Made by a program: the position numbers and the translations under genes. From Sporocytophaga sp. (lineage in GTDB: Bacteria; Bacteroidota; Bacteroidia; Cytophagales; Cytophagaceae): 51,575 nt of DNA. Each line of letters begins with the position of its first letter. The first letter of the stretch is position 1. Location of the stretch: positions 1 to 51,575 of the forward strand of contig NZ_JAGHZZ010000030.1 of the NCBI RefSeq assembly GCF_017745095.1. Direction: 5' to 3'. Positions 1 to 8,772 of this stretch are shown piece by piece. Below the pieces are notes generated by a model. That model saw only the letters and a list, made by a program, of their open reading frames with translations. It did no database searches and had not been told where the DNA came from.

Positions 1-224
1 GAGCTGTCCTAATAATGGGAAGGTTACAAGAACAGATGCATTTGGAATATTAACTTAATCATAAGGAAAGGTTTTAGTGGGCGACAAAATGCGTTCTTTG
101 AGAGGGCTGGCTATGGTATAGTCATTTCATAAACTCAATAGAACAAAGTCTGGTTTGAGAGTGTCTTCTCTTTGGAAACCCCGAGTGAAGGGGAAAACGA
201 GAAATTGGAAAGAGCAGAATATAA
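1..224. other. Window edge, no gene assigned
   Basis: No complete gene is visible. Short open frames run in from the left edge on the plus strand and stop at about positions 53 and 58, so this could be the tail of a truncated CDS, but nothing in them is recognisable. Bases 40-55 are identical to bases 9384-9399 and the flanks are loosely similar, so this edge may carry part of a diverged repeat or gene relic. Confidence 0.3.
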
Positions 225-677
225 TTAATTTACTTTTTTAAGATAGGTCATACCTGTCTTCCTGGCAAGAAAAAATAAAGTATCTATTTCCTCCATAAGT
301 TGCAGACTCTGCTCAATAGCACTTGTATAAACAGGTATTAATCTTTTTAACACATCTTTCCTTATTTCGAAAGCTATCATAATATCAGTAGCCTGGATGT
401 TGGAAGCCGCAAGATTATAATTGTTTTTTCTCCAGTTTTCAAAAGAATCAAGAATATTGTCAAAGCCTTTATTAATTGAAAGGTCCTTTAAAAATTTTCC
501 GAAACTTTTGGTGAAAAGTTCATTAATTTCTTTTTCTGTATGAAGTCCTAATTTATCAATAATTTGCCCATGATGCTCCCTTGCTGCTTCAATGTTCAAA
601 TGTACGGCTTCTTTTAAATGCCCTTTTTCAAGTAAGAAAGCTGCAAAATTCTTAAGGTTTTTAATTTTATCAATCAT
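225..677 (-). CDS. Hypothetical helical protein, 150 aa
   Basis: I do not recognise this family. The 150-residue product has no signal peptide and no membrane segment. It is rich in Lys, Glu, Leu and Ile and looks all-helical and cytosolic. Runs such as KGHLKEAVHLNIEAAREHHG near residues 18-37 resemble helical-bundle sensor or regulatory modules, but no catalytic motif can be seen. The ATG at 675-677 is the only sensible start and the stop is TAA at 225-227. The upstream region has no clear Shine-Dalgarno sequence, which is normal for this phylum. The next gene at 1066 points the other way and is separated by nearly 400 bases, so this appears to be a monocistronic unit. No function is assigned. 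Confidence 0.7.
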   Translation of the reverse strand: MIDKIKNLKNFAAFLLEKGHLKEAVHLNIEAAREHHGQIIDKLGLHTEKEINELFTKSFGKFLKDLSINKGFDNILDSFENWRKNNYNLAASNIQATDIMIAFEIRKDVLKRLIPVYTSAIEQSLQLMEEIDTLFFLARKTGMTYLKKVN

Positions 678-1065
678 AAAGTTGTATTAAGATAAGGATA
701 AAATTTGATTTATGGTGAAAAAGCTTTTATAAGACCAGATGATTTTCCGAATACACCATCAATCAATCGCATCTTAATAAATGATATTTTAATCGATGTA
801 ATTGGATATTAGTTCTATTCTTCAAATGTCTAATCCCCGATCTATATGGAACTTAAATTGAATCCTTCCGGGGAACTTATTGCTGATTCATCTATGTAAT
901 TTATTCTCACTTTATCCACACTATTCCTATAAAAATTACAATGAAAGAGGGTTCATTACCAGATGTTTAATTTTCCCTGATTGATCAATGAGCTTACTGA
1001 TTTTAATGTTGAACCGGCAAAGGAGATAGCATGTTCATTATGCATGATGAGTTGTGAAATGAGAT
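678..1065. other. Divergent intergenic region, nothing identified
   Basis: This 388-base AT-rich stretch separates two divergent genes and presumably holds both promoters. I found no exact TAnnTTTG element. The only dyad of note is a 10-bp palindrome around 980-989 built on TTGATCAA. No credible small ORF or RNA was seen. Confidence 0.4.
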
Positions 1066-1941
1066 ATGAGAAGACTAGAAAATAAAGTAGCTATAGTTAC
1101 AGGAGGGGGAACGGGAATCGGAGAAGCTATTGCCAAACGGTTTGCACAGGAAGGTGCAAAAGTAGTAGTATGCGGCTTTCCCGAAGATCCGGTAAGTGAT
1201 ACGGTTAAATATATAAAAGACGAAGGTGGGGAAGCTGTGGTGTTCAAAGGAGATATCTCAGAAGAATCAAATGCAAAAGCATGTATACAGACTGCTATAG
1301 ATAGTTTTGGGAAGCTTGATATTCTGATCAACAATGCGGGAGTATTTCCGGAGATCAATGAATTAACAAACTATTCAAATGAAGCATTCAGGTACCTTGT
1401 CAAAAACAATATCGAATCGGTATTCATGATGACGAAATATGCTTTACCTGAACTTCAAAAGAGTAAAGGAAATATAGTGTCAGCAGGTTCAGAAGCGGGT
1501 AAGATAGGAATAGCTGATAATACTCCTTACGGAGGAACAAAAGCTTTTATCCATGCATTTATGCGCGGAGTTGCTATTGAACAAGCCAGACATGGCGTAA
1601 GAGCTAATTGTGTTTGTCCTGGACCGATAAATACTTCCTGGTTGAATACAGATGAAAGCGGCGTTACTGAAGAAATGGTAGAGTCTTTTGTGAATGCAAC
1701 TGCATTAGGAAGAAAAGGAACACCGGAAGAAATAGCCAATGTATATCTGTTCCTTGCATCAGATGAAGCTTCTTATGTTACAGGTGCGCTTTATTCAGTT
1801 GATGGAGGTGTGACTATAACTAAAGGTAGTGTTGGAGTCATGGCAGACAAGAGTTTGAAGAAAGAACCTAAGGGAACTGTTAGACTTGAGCATCAGCAGA
1901 TAGGCGCGACATATATACGAGAGCCAGTAGGAAAAAAATAA
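1066..1941 (+). CDS. SDR-family NAD(P)-dependent oxidoreductase
   Basis: This is a classical short-chain dehydrogenase/reductase. The Rossmann dinucleotide motif TGGGTGIG is at residues 12-19, NNAG at 89-92, the catalytic Ser at 142, and the YxxxK pair at Tyr155/Lys159. The conserved Pro-Gly of CVCPGPINT follows. At 291 aa it is about 40 residues longer than a minimal SDR. The extra part is a C-terminal extension after the canonical VDGG end, rich in Lys and Glu and ending in REPVGKK. The substrate cannot be told from sequence; glucose/alcohol-type dehydrogenases and acyl-carrier reductases share these motifs. The ATG at 1066 places the first beta strand correctly. It stands alone and is followed by a strong hairpin at 1989-2019. 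Confidence 0.93.
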   Translation: MRRLENKVAIVTGGGTGIGEAIAKRFAQEGAKVVVCGFPEDPVSDTVKYIKDEGGEAVVFKGDISEESNAKACIQTAIDSFGKLDILINNAGVFPEINELTNYSNEAFRYLVKNNIESVFMMTKYALPELQKSKGNIVSAGSEAGKIGIADNTPYGGTKAFIHAFMRGVAIEQARHGVRANCVCPGPINTSWLNTDESGVTEEMVESFVNATALGRKGTPEEIANVYLFLASDEASYVTGALYSVDGGVTITKGSVGVMADKSLKKEPKGTVRLEHQQIGATYIREPVGKK

Positions 1942-1988
1942 AAAGAATCATGAGAAGGCTTTGAAATTTAATATGGCCTTATTTATTG

Positions 1989-2019
1989 TGTGTGCCCTGT
2001 CTTCCAGACAGGGCACACA
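1989..2019 (+). terminator. Perfect 13-bp hairpin after the SDR gene
   Basis: Arms 1989-2001 and 2007-2019 are fully complementary (core GTGCCCTGTC) around a five-base loop. A G-U and two A-U pairs extend the base. There is no long T-run, only AT-rich flanks, so it may act as a bidirectional or weak intrinsic terminator, or as an mRNA 3'-end stabiliser. Confidence 0.7.
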
Positions 2020-2271
2020 TAAATTGATGGAAAGAATACTATAGAGTAACCATTAAAACTTTAGCAGGTTTCTATTGTTCTCTGTATGAATTAAAGATAT
2101 TGATAGTATAGGCTACGATTATATAGCAAACTCTTTTAAAGAGTAACTTTTTATCTTATTCATAAAATCTAGCTGTTAAATGCTTCACAAGTTCAACATG
2201 GTAAAGTTATGTTTTTGAGAGCATGTCTTTCTTTAAATGTTTGGTTTATAGATTTTTGATTTTTTATAATA

Positions 2272-2354
2272 AAGCCTATTAGCCTATGATGCGCCAATAG
2301 ACGTATAGAGTATAAAATAATTAGTATTTTTATTATTACTATTTATATAGGCTT
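2272..2354 (+). promoter_or_regulatory. Leader sequence complementary to the start region of the CotH-type gene
   Basis: AAGCCTAT at 2272-2279, repeated as AGCCTAT at 2281-2287, is the exact complement of ATAGGCTT at 2347-2354, the eight bases directly before the ATG at 2355. The leader RNA could therefore pair with and mask the translation start. The two alternative upstream copies would allow two registers. No protein or ligand site is recognised. The rest of 2020-2271 is AT-rich and shows nothing else. Confidence 0.35.
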
Positions 2355-5300
2355 ATGAAACAAATGTTACTCTTTGCTGCTCTTCTGTTATTGTTCATTC
2401 CTGCTTATTCACAGGTGTTACTGGATGACAATGAGGGTAGTACATCTTTGTCTTTACAATGGTCATCCGGCTTTCTGGTGAGAAATGCTGTAAATCCTTT
2501 AAAGAATGGAAGCAACCAAAGTCCTTTTGTTGCAAAATATACACGTACGAATGCAGCTTATTGCGGATTTGCACTAAAGGCTTCAGCACCTTCCAAAGAC
2601 CTAGGTCCTTATGCGACATATGATGCATCTGCAAAAAGATTTAAGATGGACTTTTACAGCCAGTATCCTGGCACAAAAGTCCAGATTACTATACAAAATA
2701 GTGGAATGGCTGCCGCGGCTGATTTTCCTGTAGGTCGACATTCTGAATATTCAGCTACGTCAACAAAGACTAATGAATGGGAAACACTGGTTTTCAAGTA
2801 TGTCTGGACTCCTGATAAGTCTGTTCCCAATGATGCAGTAGATGAATTTATAATTTTCATACAACCAGGAGATGGAACTGCCTCCGGCAGAACATATTAT
2901 CTCGATAACTTTATGGGACCAGAATCCTTTATACCTGAGCTTTCAGAAATGTTATATGAAGATGCGGAGGCCGTTTCTCTCGTTAATTATAAAAGTACAA
3001 CAGGTGATTTTTCCAAAGGCGTAATTAATCCAGCGTCGAACTCTGTTAATTCAAGCGCTCAGTCCCTGAGATATGTAAGAAGTACTAAGACAGTAGATAC
3101 GGTTATAATGTCGCCTGCTGGCACGATCCACTCACTTAGGCCATTTCTAAATGGAAAGAAAAAAATGACTCTTCAGGTCTATAGTAGCAAAGCAGGTTCT
3201 AAAGTACAATTAAGTTTTCTGGATAAAGACAGTAGATCAGGCACTACTAAAGGTATTCATTCAGTGTTTGAAGCAACTACGAAAAAGGTTAGGGAGTGGG
3301 AAACCCTTTTGTTTGATTATATCCGAATGCCTGATGCGGGAGTGAAGGATACAGAGATAGATGAAATACATTTGAATATTGCCAATGGTTCTACAAAGGC
3401 TGATACTTTTTTTCTTGATAATTTTTACGGACCGGACCTCTTTGTTCCCCAAGGAACTGTAGTACTTCATCTGAACGAAGTGTCAGCTTCAAATTTTAAA
3501 ACAAAAACAGATGAAGATGGTGATGCCTCTGACTGGATTGAAATATATAATTCCGGTGATGGAAGTGCTAATCTTAAAGGATACCGATTGTCTGATGATA
3601 AGCAAAATCCTTCATTGTATAGGCTTCCGGATCTATTTATCTATCCTGGAGATCATATTATTCTATGGGCTTCAGATAAAGATACCGTTTTTCCTTCAGG
3701 TGAAATACATACCAATTTCAAGTTAAGCAATGAAGGCGAGCGCTTGTTGTTGTCCAGTCCTGAAGGTGATACAATTGACTTGTTGAATATTCCGGCATTG
3801 AGTCAGGATATTTCTTATGGAAGGATTACCGGATATTCTGATTCCCTGGGATATTTTTTAACTCCAACTCCCGGAAGTCCTAATATATCGAGTGCTTATG
3901 CAGGGTATGTGAAAACACTTCCTGTATTTTCTATGAAAGGAGGTTTTTATGAAAAACCATTTGATTTGAACCTAACTGCAGTTACTGGTATGGAGATCAG
4001 ATATACTTTGGATGGATCAGATCCTTCTACTGAATCTTCTTTGGTGACAGGGACGTTACCTATAACAAGCAATGCACATGATCCCAATTCACTATCTACA
4101 ATTCGTACTACATATATTAATTATCCACCTTTCTTGGCGCCATCAGACACTATTTTTAAAGCCACAACAGTAAAAGCAAGAGTGTTTAAGGAGGGACTGA
4201 TACCAGGTCCGGTTTTAACAAATACCTATTTTGTTGACGAGAAAGGAAGGAACAGATATTCTCTTCCTGTATGGTCTATTGTGACAGATAGTCTGAATTT
4301 ATTCGATTATGAAAAGGGAATTTATATACCAGGTAAACTTTACGATGATTGGCGTATTAATAACCCTACGGCAATAGTGGAAGGCAATACACCTTCCAAT
4401 TATACACAGAAAGGTGATGAGTGGGAAAAGCCTGTTAGCATTGAGTTCTTTGAACCGGGAAATTTTACAGGAATTCAATACAACGCTGGTATTAAAATTC
4501 ATGGCAACTATTCAAGAGCTAATCCTCAGAAATCTCTCAGGTTATATTTCAGAGACGGATATGGGGCAGATGTACTTAACTATCCAGTTTTCCCTGGACT
4601 TAAAGGAAAAACAACAGGGAAAAAGGTTGATGAATTCAAAAAGATATTACTCAGAAACAGTGGAGGAGATAACTTCTTTTCTTATTTCCTGGATGCACTT
4701 TCTCAAAGTCTTGTCGCTCACACTTCTGTTCTCACAAGTTCATATAGGCCCTCAGTTTTATTTCTGAATGGTGAGTATTGGGGTCTAATAAATATCAGGG
4801 AAAGGTATGATAAGGATTTTATAGTATCCCATTATGATGTAGCGGATGATGATATCGCGATTTTGTCTTTCAATGGAACAATAGAAGAAGGTTCTCAGGA
4901 AGATGCAAATGATTATCTGTCAATGGTGAATTATATTTCAACCAATGATATTACAGATCCTGTTGTTTGGGCATACGCAAGCCAAAAGATGGATATTACC
5001 AACTTCATTGAATATAATATTGCAGAGATTTACTTAAACAATCGTGACTGGCCTGGTAATAATGTATATTATTGGAAAAACAGAAAAGGCAATCCGGCTT
5101 CCTCTTCACCGGGACCAGATGGAAGATGGAGGTGGATATTGATGGATACTGATTTTGGTATGGGCTGGCCATTGGGAGATGTTTATCCTCCAACTTACAA
5201 TATGATTAAGCATGCTACAGCAGAAGGTAATACAGAATGGCCTAATCCTGACTGGGCAACCTTGCTATTCAGAACATTGTTAAAAAATAATACTTTCAGA

Positions 5301-6716
5301 AATGAATTTATTAACCGCTTTGCCGATCATCTGAATAGTTCATTTAAGACCTCAAGAGTGATTGCTAAAATAGATAGTATGAAAGCTGCACTCAATCCTG
5401 AAATGCAGGAACATTATAAAAGATGGCATCCAAATACTTCTTTAAGTTTTTGGGAGGGTAATGTGCAGCTGATGAGGAATTTTGCAAAAGAAAGACCAAT
5501 ATATCAAAGACAACACATAACTGATTTCTTTTCCCTTACAGGAGTGCAGCAAGTAACACTGGATGTAAAGGATAACACGGGAGGAAGTATTAAAATATCT
5601 TCAATAAAAATTGACAGGAATCTTCCAGGAGTAGAAGATGGGGTATATCCATGGACTGGTATATATTTTAAAGATGTACCATTAACCATCACCGCTATTC
5701 CGGATCGAGGATATAAGTTTGCGGGCTGGAACGGTAATCCTTCCTCTGACAGCGATACTACTTTAGTACTTGCTTCAGATACTAAATTGGTAGCGTATTT
5801 TGTGCCATTGGATGAAAATGATAAAATTCCGTTTGCTCACAATCTTGCCAAATCAGATTATGAAATGAAGTATTGGAGTGCCTCCTCAGAAGCGGGAAGC
5901 TACCCGGCTTCTATGATATTTATGCAAACAGATACTATAGACCCGAAGATAGATGTGGAAAGAAATATTCCATATACTTTAGCTTATAATCTGACTAAAA
6001 AAACCAGAATAGAAGGGCTGAACGATGATGGATTCGCTTTCATTAACACAGGTTCTATTTCAGATGAGCCTAATCCCGGACGTGATCTGGGGGCAGCTGT
6101 ACTTGCATTGAAAACAAAGGGATTAGAACAAGCGACGGTATCCTTTACTGCAGGAACAGTTTTACCTAATGATCGTTCATACGGAATCCGCCTTCAGTAC
6201 AGAATCGGAGACAATGGAGCATTTACTGATTTCATGAATAACGGAAATCTTGTGGACTATATAAGAACTGCAGAAGGAGGTAAGTATACCAGATTTGAAA
6301 ACATTCCGCTTTCGGAGGAATTAATGAATCAGGAATACATACAATTGCGTTGGGTTTATTATTATATATCCGGAAACTCAGGCCCAAGAGCAAAACTTCG
6401 TTTGGATGATATATCGGTTAGTGCTCTTCGTCCTTCAGCAGTTGCAGATGCTTCATCTGATCTTAACCAGGTCTCCATCTTTCCTAATCCGTCCAATGGA
6501 AGTTTTACATTTCGATTGTCAAATGAATTCAGGGGTATGATGAATATTGCCGCTTTAGATATAACAGGAAAAACAATTTGCTCAACAGAACTTAACAAAC
6601 AAAGCAAAGAAATATACTGGCATTCGGAATGTGACTTTACAGGTCCTGGTTTTTATTTTCTAAAATGGAGTACAGGAGAAGTTCAGGGATTTGAAAAAAT
6701 AATAGTGAATAAATAA
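2355..6716 (+). CDS. Secreted CotH-type multidomain protein with T9SS sorting domain
   Basis: This 1453-aa exported protein starts with a signal peptide (residues 1-19, ending AYS-Q). Two related beta-sandwich-like repeats (about 20-195 and 200-365) each end in a [YF]LDNF motif and look like carbohydrate-binding modules. A lamin-tail domain follows (about 370-510, with DWIEIYNSG), then a chitobiase-type C-terminal beta domain (about 520-620, YTLDGSDPS). A CotH kinase-like domain (about 640-1070) contains FIEYNIAEIYLNNRDWPGNN and RWILMDTDFG. An InlB-type beta repeat (about 1075-1150, GYKFAGWNGNP) comes next, and the C-terminal 85 residues form a type A T9SS sorting domain (FPNPSNGSF). CotH-family proteins are known as atypical protein kinases in spore coats; whether a secreted bacteroidete version phosphorylates anything is unknown. 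It is monocistronic and ends at a bidirectional terminator. Confidence 0.88.
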   Translation: MKQMLLFAALLLLFIPAYSQVLLDDNEGSTSLSLQWSSGFLVRNAVNPLKNGSNQSPFVAKYTRTNAAYCGFALKASAPSKDLGPYATYDASAKRFKMDFYSQYPGTKVQITIQNSGMAAAADFPVGRHSEYSATSTKTNEWETLVFKYVWTPDKSVPNDAVDEFIIFIQPGDGTASGRTYYLDNFMGPESFIPELSEMLYEDAEAVSLVNYKSTTGDFSKGVINPASNSVNSSAQSLRYVRSTKTVDTVIMSPAGTIHSLRPFLNGKKKMTLQVYSSKAGSKVQLSFLDKDSRSGTTKGIHSVFEATTKKVREWETLLFDYIRMPDAGVKDTEIDEIHLNIANGSTKADTFFLDNFYGPDLFVPQGTVVLHLNEVSASNFKTKTDEDGDASDWIEIYNSGDGSANLKGYRLSDDKQNPSLYRLPDLFIYPGDHIILWASDKDTVFPSGEIHTNFKLSNEGERLLLSSPEGDTIDLLNIPALSQDISYGRITGYSDSLGYFLTPTPGSPNISSAYAGYVKTLPVFSMKGGFYEKPFDLNLTAVTGMEIRYTLDGSDPSTESSLVTGTLPITSNAHDPNSLSTIRTTYINYPPFLAPSDTIFKATTVKARVFKEGLIPGPVLTNTYFVDEKGRNRYSLPVWSIVTDSLNLFDYEKGIYIPGKLYDDWRINNPTAIVEGNTPSNYTQKGDEWEKPVSIEFFEPGNFTGIQYNAGIKIHGNYSRANPQKSLRLYFRDGYGADVLNYPVFPGLKGKTTGKKVDEFKKILLRNSGGDNFFSYFLDALSQSLVAHTSVLTSSYRPSVLFLNGEYWGLINIRERYDKDFIVSHYDVADDDIAILSFNGTIEEGSQEDANDYLSMVNYISTNDITDPVVWAYASQKMDITNFIEYNIAEIYLNNRDWPGNNVYYWKNRKGNPASSSPGPDGRWRWILMDTDFGMGWPLGDVYPPTYNMIKHATAEGNTEWPNPDWATLLFRTLLKNNTFRNEFINRFADHLNSSFKTSRVIAKIDSMKAALNPEMQEHYKRWHPNTSLSFWEGNVQLMRNFAKERPIYQRQHITDFFSLTGVQQVTLDVKDNTGGSIKISSIKIDRNLPGVEDGVYPWTGIYFKDVPLTITAIPDRGYKFAGWNGNPSSDSDTTLVLASDTKLVAYFVPLDENDKIPFAHNLAKSDYEMKYWSASSEAGSYPASMIFMQTDTIDPKIDVERNIPYTLAYNLTKKTRIEGLNDDGFAFINTGSISDEPNPGRDLGAAVLALKTKGLEQATVSFTAGTVLPNDRSYGIRLQYRIGDNGAFTDFMNNGNLVDYIRTAEGGKYTRFENIPLSEELMNQEYIQLRWVYYYISGNSGPRAKLRLDDISVSALRPSAVADASSDLNQVSIFPNPSNGSFTFRLSNEFRGMMNIAALDITGKTICSTELNKQSKEIYWHSECDFTGPGFYFLKWSTGEVQGFEKIIVNK

Positions 6717-6738
6717 AAGGTATTAATGATTCACTAAC

Positions 6739-6774
6739 AAAAAAGACATCATGGAATTTCATGATGTCTTTTTT
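6739..6774. terminator. Bidirectional terminator between convergent T9SS genes
   Basis: Fifteen-base arms 6739-6753 and 6760-6774 (core AAGACATCATG) pair perfectly around a six-base loop. Because the arms themselves are A-rich on one side and T-rich on the other, a U-tract follows the hairpin in both directions. It can end transcripts of both flanking convergent genes. Confidence 0.92.
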
Positions 6775-6790
6775 TTGCAATGGGTATATA

Positions 6791-8227
6791 TTATTGTTTT
6801 ACAAATTTTGTAGCGAATGAACCTTTGGTGGTTTCTACCTTTATTTGATAAAGACCTGCATTTAATCCATCTACCAGAAGTATTTTTTCGGCAAATTCCA
6901 GATTGATGACTTCACCGGTAGTGCTTGTAGCAGTAGCTTTCACGATTTCTCCGGCAGCAGTAACAGATACATTTGTTGCTGAAGGGTTCGGATAAACAGA
7001 AAATGCGGATTCAGTTTCCATTTCAGCTTCTGCAGATCTTAAATTGTTTGAATTAGCCCATCCGTTCCAGAAAGAGTCTGTAAATACAGCTCCCGCATTA
7101 GGATTAAAAGAATAGTTTGAATTGACAGCACCTACAATGATTCTCTCATTGTGAATGTCTATAGCATTTCCCACAGTTACTTTGTCAAGTCTGCCTGTTG
7201 CAGAATTTGTAGCAGGAATGTAAATAGAGCCAATCAGATTAAATGGAGTTCCTTGCAGTTGATAATAGAATACTTTTTCATTGTTTGAAATGATCAGACC
7301 CTGTCCGCTGATAGCAACATTCAGACCAAATCTCATAGGACCAGTCAAAGTCTGGTGAAGCGTCCATGTATTTGTTCCTGATTTTTTGAATACCTGCACA
7401 ATCGGTTCGCCGTTTGAACCAGAGGTTGAAGCTACAGCATGGCTTGCTGTAATGTCTATCTGACTGTAACCATAACCATATGCATTTGAAAGCTGAGCAA
7501 CATTTGTCCAGGTACCATTGTTTAATTTGTAGATGTGAACTTTGGTTCCTCCAGTAACTATCAATTGATCACCTGAAAGTTTTACAACCTTACCAAAGTA
7601 GTCTGCATACTGAAGTCCTGTTACAGGAATCCAGCCTCTGCGCACCCACTGAAGGTAACCAGTTCTCTGAAACATACATACACCACCCGCTGAATTGTCT
7701 TTGCCAGGTGCTCCAACGGCAACCCAATCTCCGTCCGTTGCCACAGCAGCACCGAATTGTAGGTCTGCAACTACATCGTTTGCATCAGGCAAAAGCTGAT
7801 AGTTTAAGGTGGTATGGTATTCGCCGTTGTTTAGTTTGTTCGCAATGATTACAGCACCACAACTTACGCCACCAATAACATAAGAAGGTACACCTGCAGC
7901 TATACATTGCAGGCCTAAAGCTGTATTATTCTTTCTTCCTAATCCAATGCTGGAGCCATTTCCATAAGTATATGTTCTCACATATTGATTATTACTAAAT
8001 AAGCGAATCGTACCGTGGTATGTTCCTGCTCCTCCATTGTAGTAAGTGTTGTTTTCGAACTCAGACGATGCAAGAGTAAGATGGTCGTATACAGCTACAG
8101 CTGATCCAAAGTCATCGATTCTCTCTGGTCTTGGATATGTTAGTTCTGTTGCCGGTACTTGTGCTGATGCTGTTCCTACAGCAAACAGCATCATAATGCT
8201 GAAAATGTTTTTTTTAAGTTTGAACAT
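6791..8227 (-). CDS. Secreted FG-GAP/beta-propeller-like protein with T9SS sorting domain
   Basis: The 478-aa product has a signal peptide (about 1-22, ending TASA-Q). A body of repeated beta blades follows, of the kind DFGSAVAVYDHLTLASS, LQFGAAVATDGDWVAVGAPG and YFGKVVKLSGDQLIVTGG. This pattern (FG.AV......VGAP) is that of FG-GAP repeats, which fold as a beta-propeller. The last ~75 residues form a type A T9SS sorting domain with the YPNPSATNVSV motif. It is probably exported and attached to or released from the cell surface; its ligand is unknown. The next loci upstream are the tRNA array genes on the same strand, and no clear terminator separates them, so read-through into this gene is possible. 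Confidence 0.85.
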   Translation of the reverse strand: MFKLKKNIFSIMMLFAVGTASAQVPATELTYPRPERIDDFGSAVAVYDHLTLASSEFENNTYYNGGAGTYHGTIRLFSNNQYVRTYTYGNGSSIGLGRKNNTALGLQCIAAGVPSYVIGGVSCGAVIIANKLNNGEYHTTLNYQLLPDANDVVADLQFGAAVATDGDWVAVGAPGKDNSAGGVCMFQRTGYLQWVRRGWIPVTGLQYADYFGKVVKLSGDQLIVTGGTKVHIYKLNNGTWTNVAQLSNAYGYGYSQIDITASHAVASTSGSNGEPIVQVFKKSGTNTWTLHQTLTGPMRFGLNVAISGQGLIISNNEKVFYYQLQGTPFNLIGSIYIPATNSATGRLDKVTVGNAIDIHNERIIVGAVNSNYSFNPNAGAVFTDSFWNGWANSNNLRSAEAEMETESAFSVYPNPSATNVSVTAAGEIVKATATSTTGEVINLEFAEKILLVDGLNAGLYQIKVETTKGSFATKFVKQ

Positions 8228-8399
8228 AGATTGATAAATTTTTCGTTCAATTTATCTAGTTCAGTTCAATCGCTTGAATAGTAATTTATAAGGTGGGACT
8301 TTTGCTTTACAAATTCTGCTTATTAATTGATGAAGAAAAAAAGTAAAAAGTAAAAACACTTTAATCTTTAAGCCTTTTAACTTTCCACTTCAAGTCTTG

Positions 8400-8471
8400 G
8401 GTGATTTCGGGACTCGAACCCTGTTCTCTACATTCACAGTGCAGCATTTTACCTGTTAAACTAAAACCACC
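8400..8471 (-). tRNA. tRNA-His (GTG), distal copy
   Basis: Read on the minus strand, the anticodon loop is CTGTGAA, giving anticodon GTG. The anticodon stem is CTGCA/TGTAG with one G-T pair. The acceptor GTGGTTT pairs with AAATCAC, and a G at -1 faces C73, the hallmark of tRNA-His. The T-loop TTCGAGT is canonical, but only three G-C pairs of the T stem form, with an A-G opposition next to them, so the T arm is short or weak. No CCA is encoded. This copy belongs to the most decayed unit of the array, whose tRNA-Gln is deleted. Confidence 0.8.
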
Positions 8472-8477
8472 ATTTTG

Positions 8478-8506
8478 TTTTCCCTCATGGATTCGATGAA
8501 GGGAAA
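8478..8506 (-). pseudogene. Deleted tRNA-Gln remnant
   Basis: Only 29 bases remain of a 72-base tRNA-Gln that is intact at 8700-8771. The acceptor halves (TTTCCCT and AGGGAAA) and part of the T loop are kept. The D arm, anticodon arm and variable region, 43 bases in all, are missing. It cannot work as a tRNA. Its exact position between tRNA-Pro and tRNA-His shows it came from duplication of the intact trio followed by internal deletion. Confidence 0.9.
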
Positions 8507-8507
8507 G

Positions 8508-8583
8508 TCAGTAGGGCAGGATTCGAACCTGCGTGCTCCTCCTTCCAAGGGAGGCTAGATAATCCTGACTCCTATACCTACTG
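8508..8583 (-). tRNA. tRNA-Pro (TGG), distal copy
   Basis: The acceptor CAGTAGG/CCTACTG is fully paired, with C1-G72 and A73 as in bacterial tRNA-Pro. The anticodon stem is CCTCC/GGAGG around loop CTTGGAA (anticodon TGG), and the T arm GCAGG-TTCGAAT-CCTGC is perfect. It differs from the proximal copy (8773-8848) only at D-loop positions. No CCA is encoded. It lies one base before the deleted tRNA-Gln. Confidence 0.9.
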
Positions 8584-8587
8584 ATAT

Positions 8588-8614
8588 AAAAAATTAGCAT
8601 ACTTAGAGTACTAA
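8588..8614 (-). terminator. Weak hairpin plus U-tract between the two tRNA trios
   Basis: On the minus strand TTAG-TACT pairs with AGTA-CTAA around a three-base loop with a two-base bulge, and six T residues follow. It sits where the leader and terminator would be expected in this repeat unit, and the sequence after it (TTTTTTATATCAGTAGG) matches the end of terminator T1. It may be a worn-down terminator that partly limits transcription of the distal trio. Confidence 0.45.
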
Positions 8615-8622
8615 TATTCTTG

Positions 8623-8694
8623 GGTGATTTCGGGACTCGAACCCTGTTCTCTACATTCACAGTGTAGCATTTTACCTGTTAAACTAAAACCACC
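8623..8694 (-). tRNA. tRNA-His (GTG), proximal copy
   Basis: This is the same as the distal His copy, except that the anticodon stem is repaired to CTACA/TGTAG, fully Watson-Crick around CTGTGAA. G-1 and C73 identity elements are present. The short T stem (three G-C pairs, then an A-G opposition) is shared by both copies, so it is probably a fixed property of this tRNA rather than a recent mutation. It lies five bases after tRNA-Gln on the minus strand, so the trio must be processed from one transcript. Confidence 0.85.
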
Positions 8695-8699
8695 ATTTG

Positions 8700-8771
8700 T
8701 TTTCCCTCATGGATTCGAACCATAATACTCTCCTTCAAAGGGAGATGTCCTGCCTTCTAGACGAAGGGAAA
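8700..8771 (-). tRNA. tRNA-Gln (TTG)
   Basis: Acceptor TTTCCCT/AGGGAAA is perfect, with A73. The D arm is GTC/GAC. The anticodon stem TCTCC/GGAGA encloses CTTTGAA, giving anticodon TTG. The T arm is TATGG-TTCGAAT-CCATG with one G-T pair. No CCA is encoded. A single base separates it from tRNA-Pro upstream on the minus strand. It is the only intact Gln tRNA in the window. Confidence 0.93.
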
Positions 8772-8772
8772 G

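Noticed and set aside
981-988. FNR-like site TTGATCAA upstream of the SDR gene
   Set aside because: The half sites have no four-base spacer and there is no matching -7 element at the right distance.
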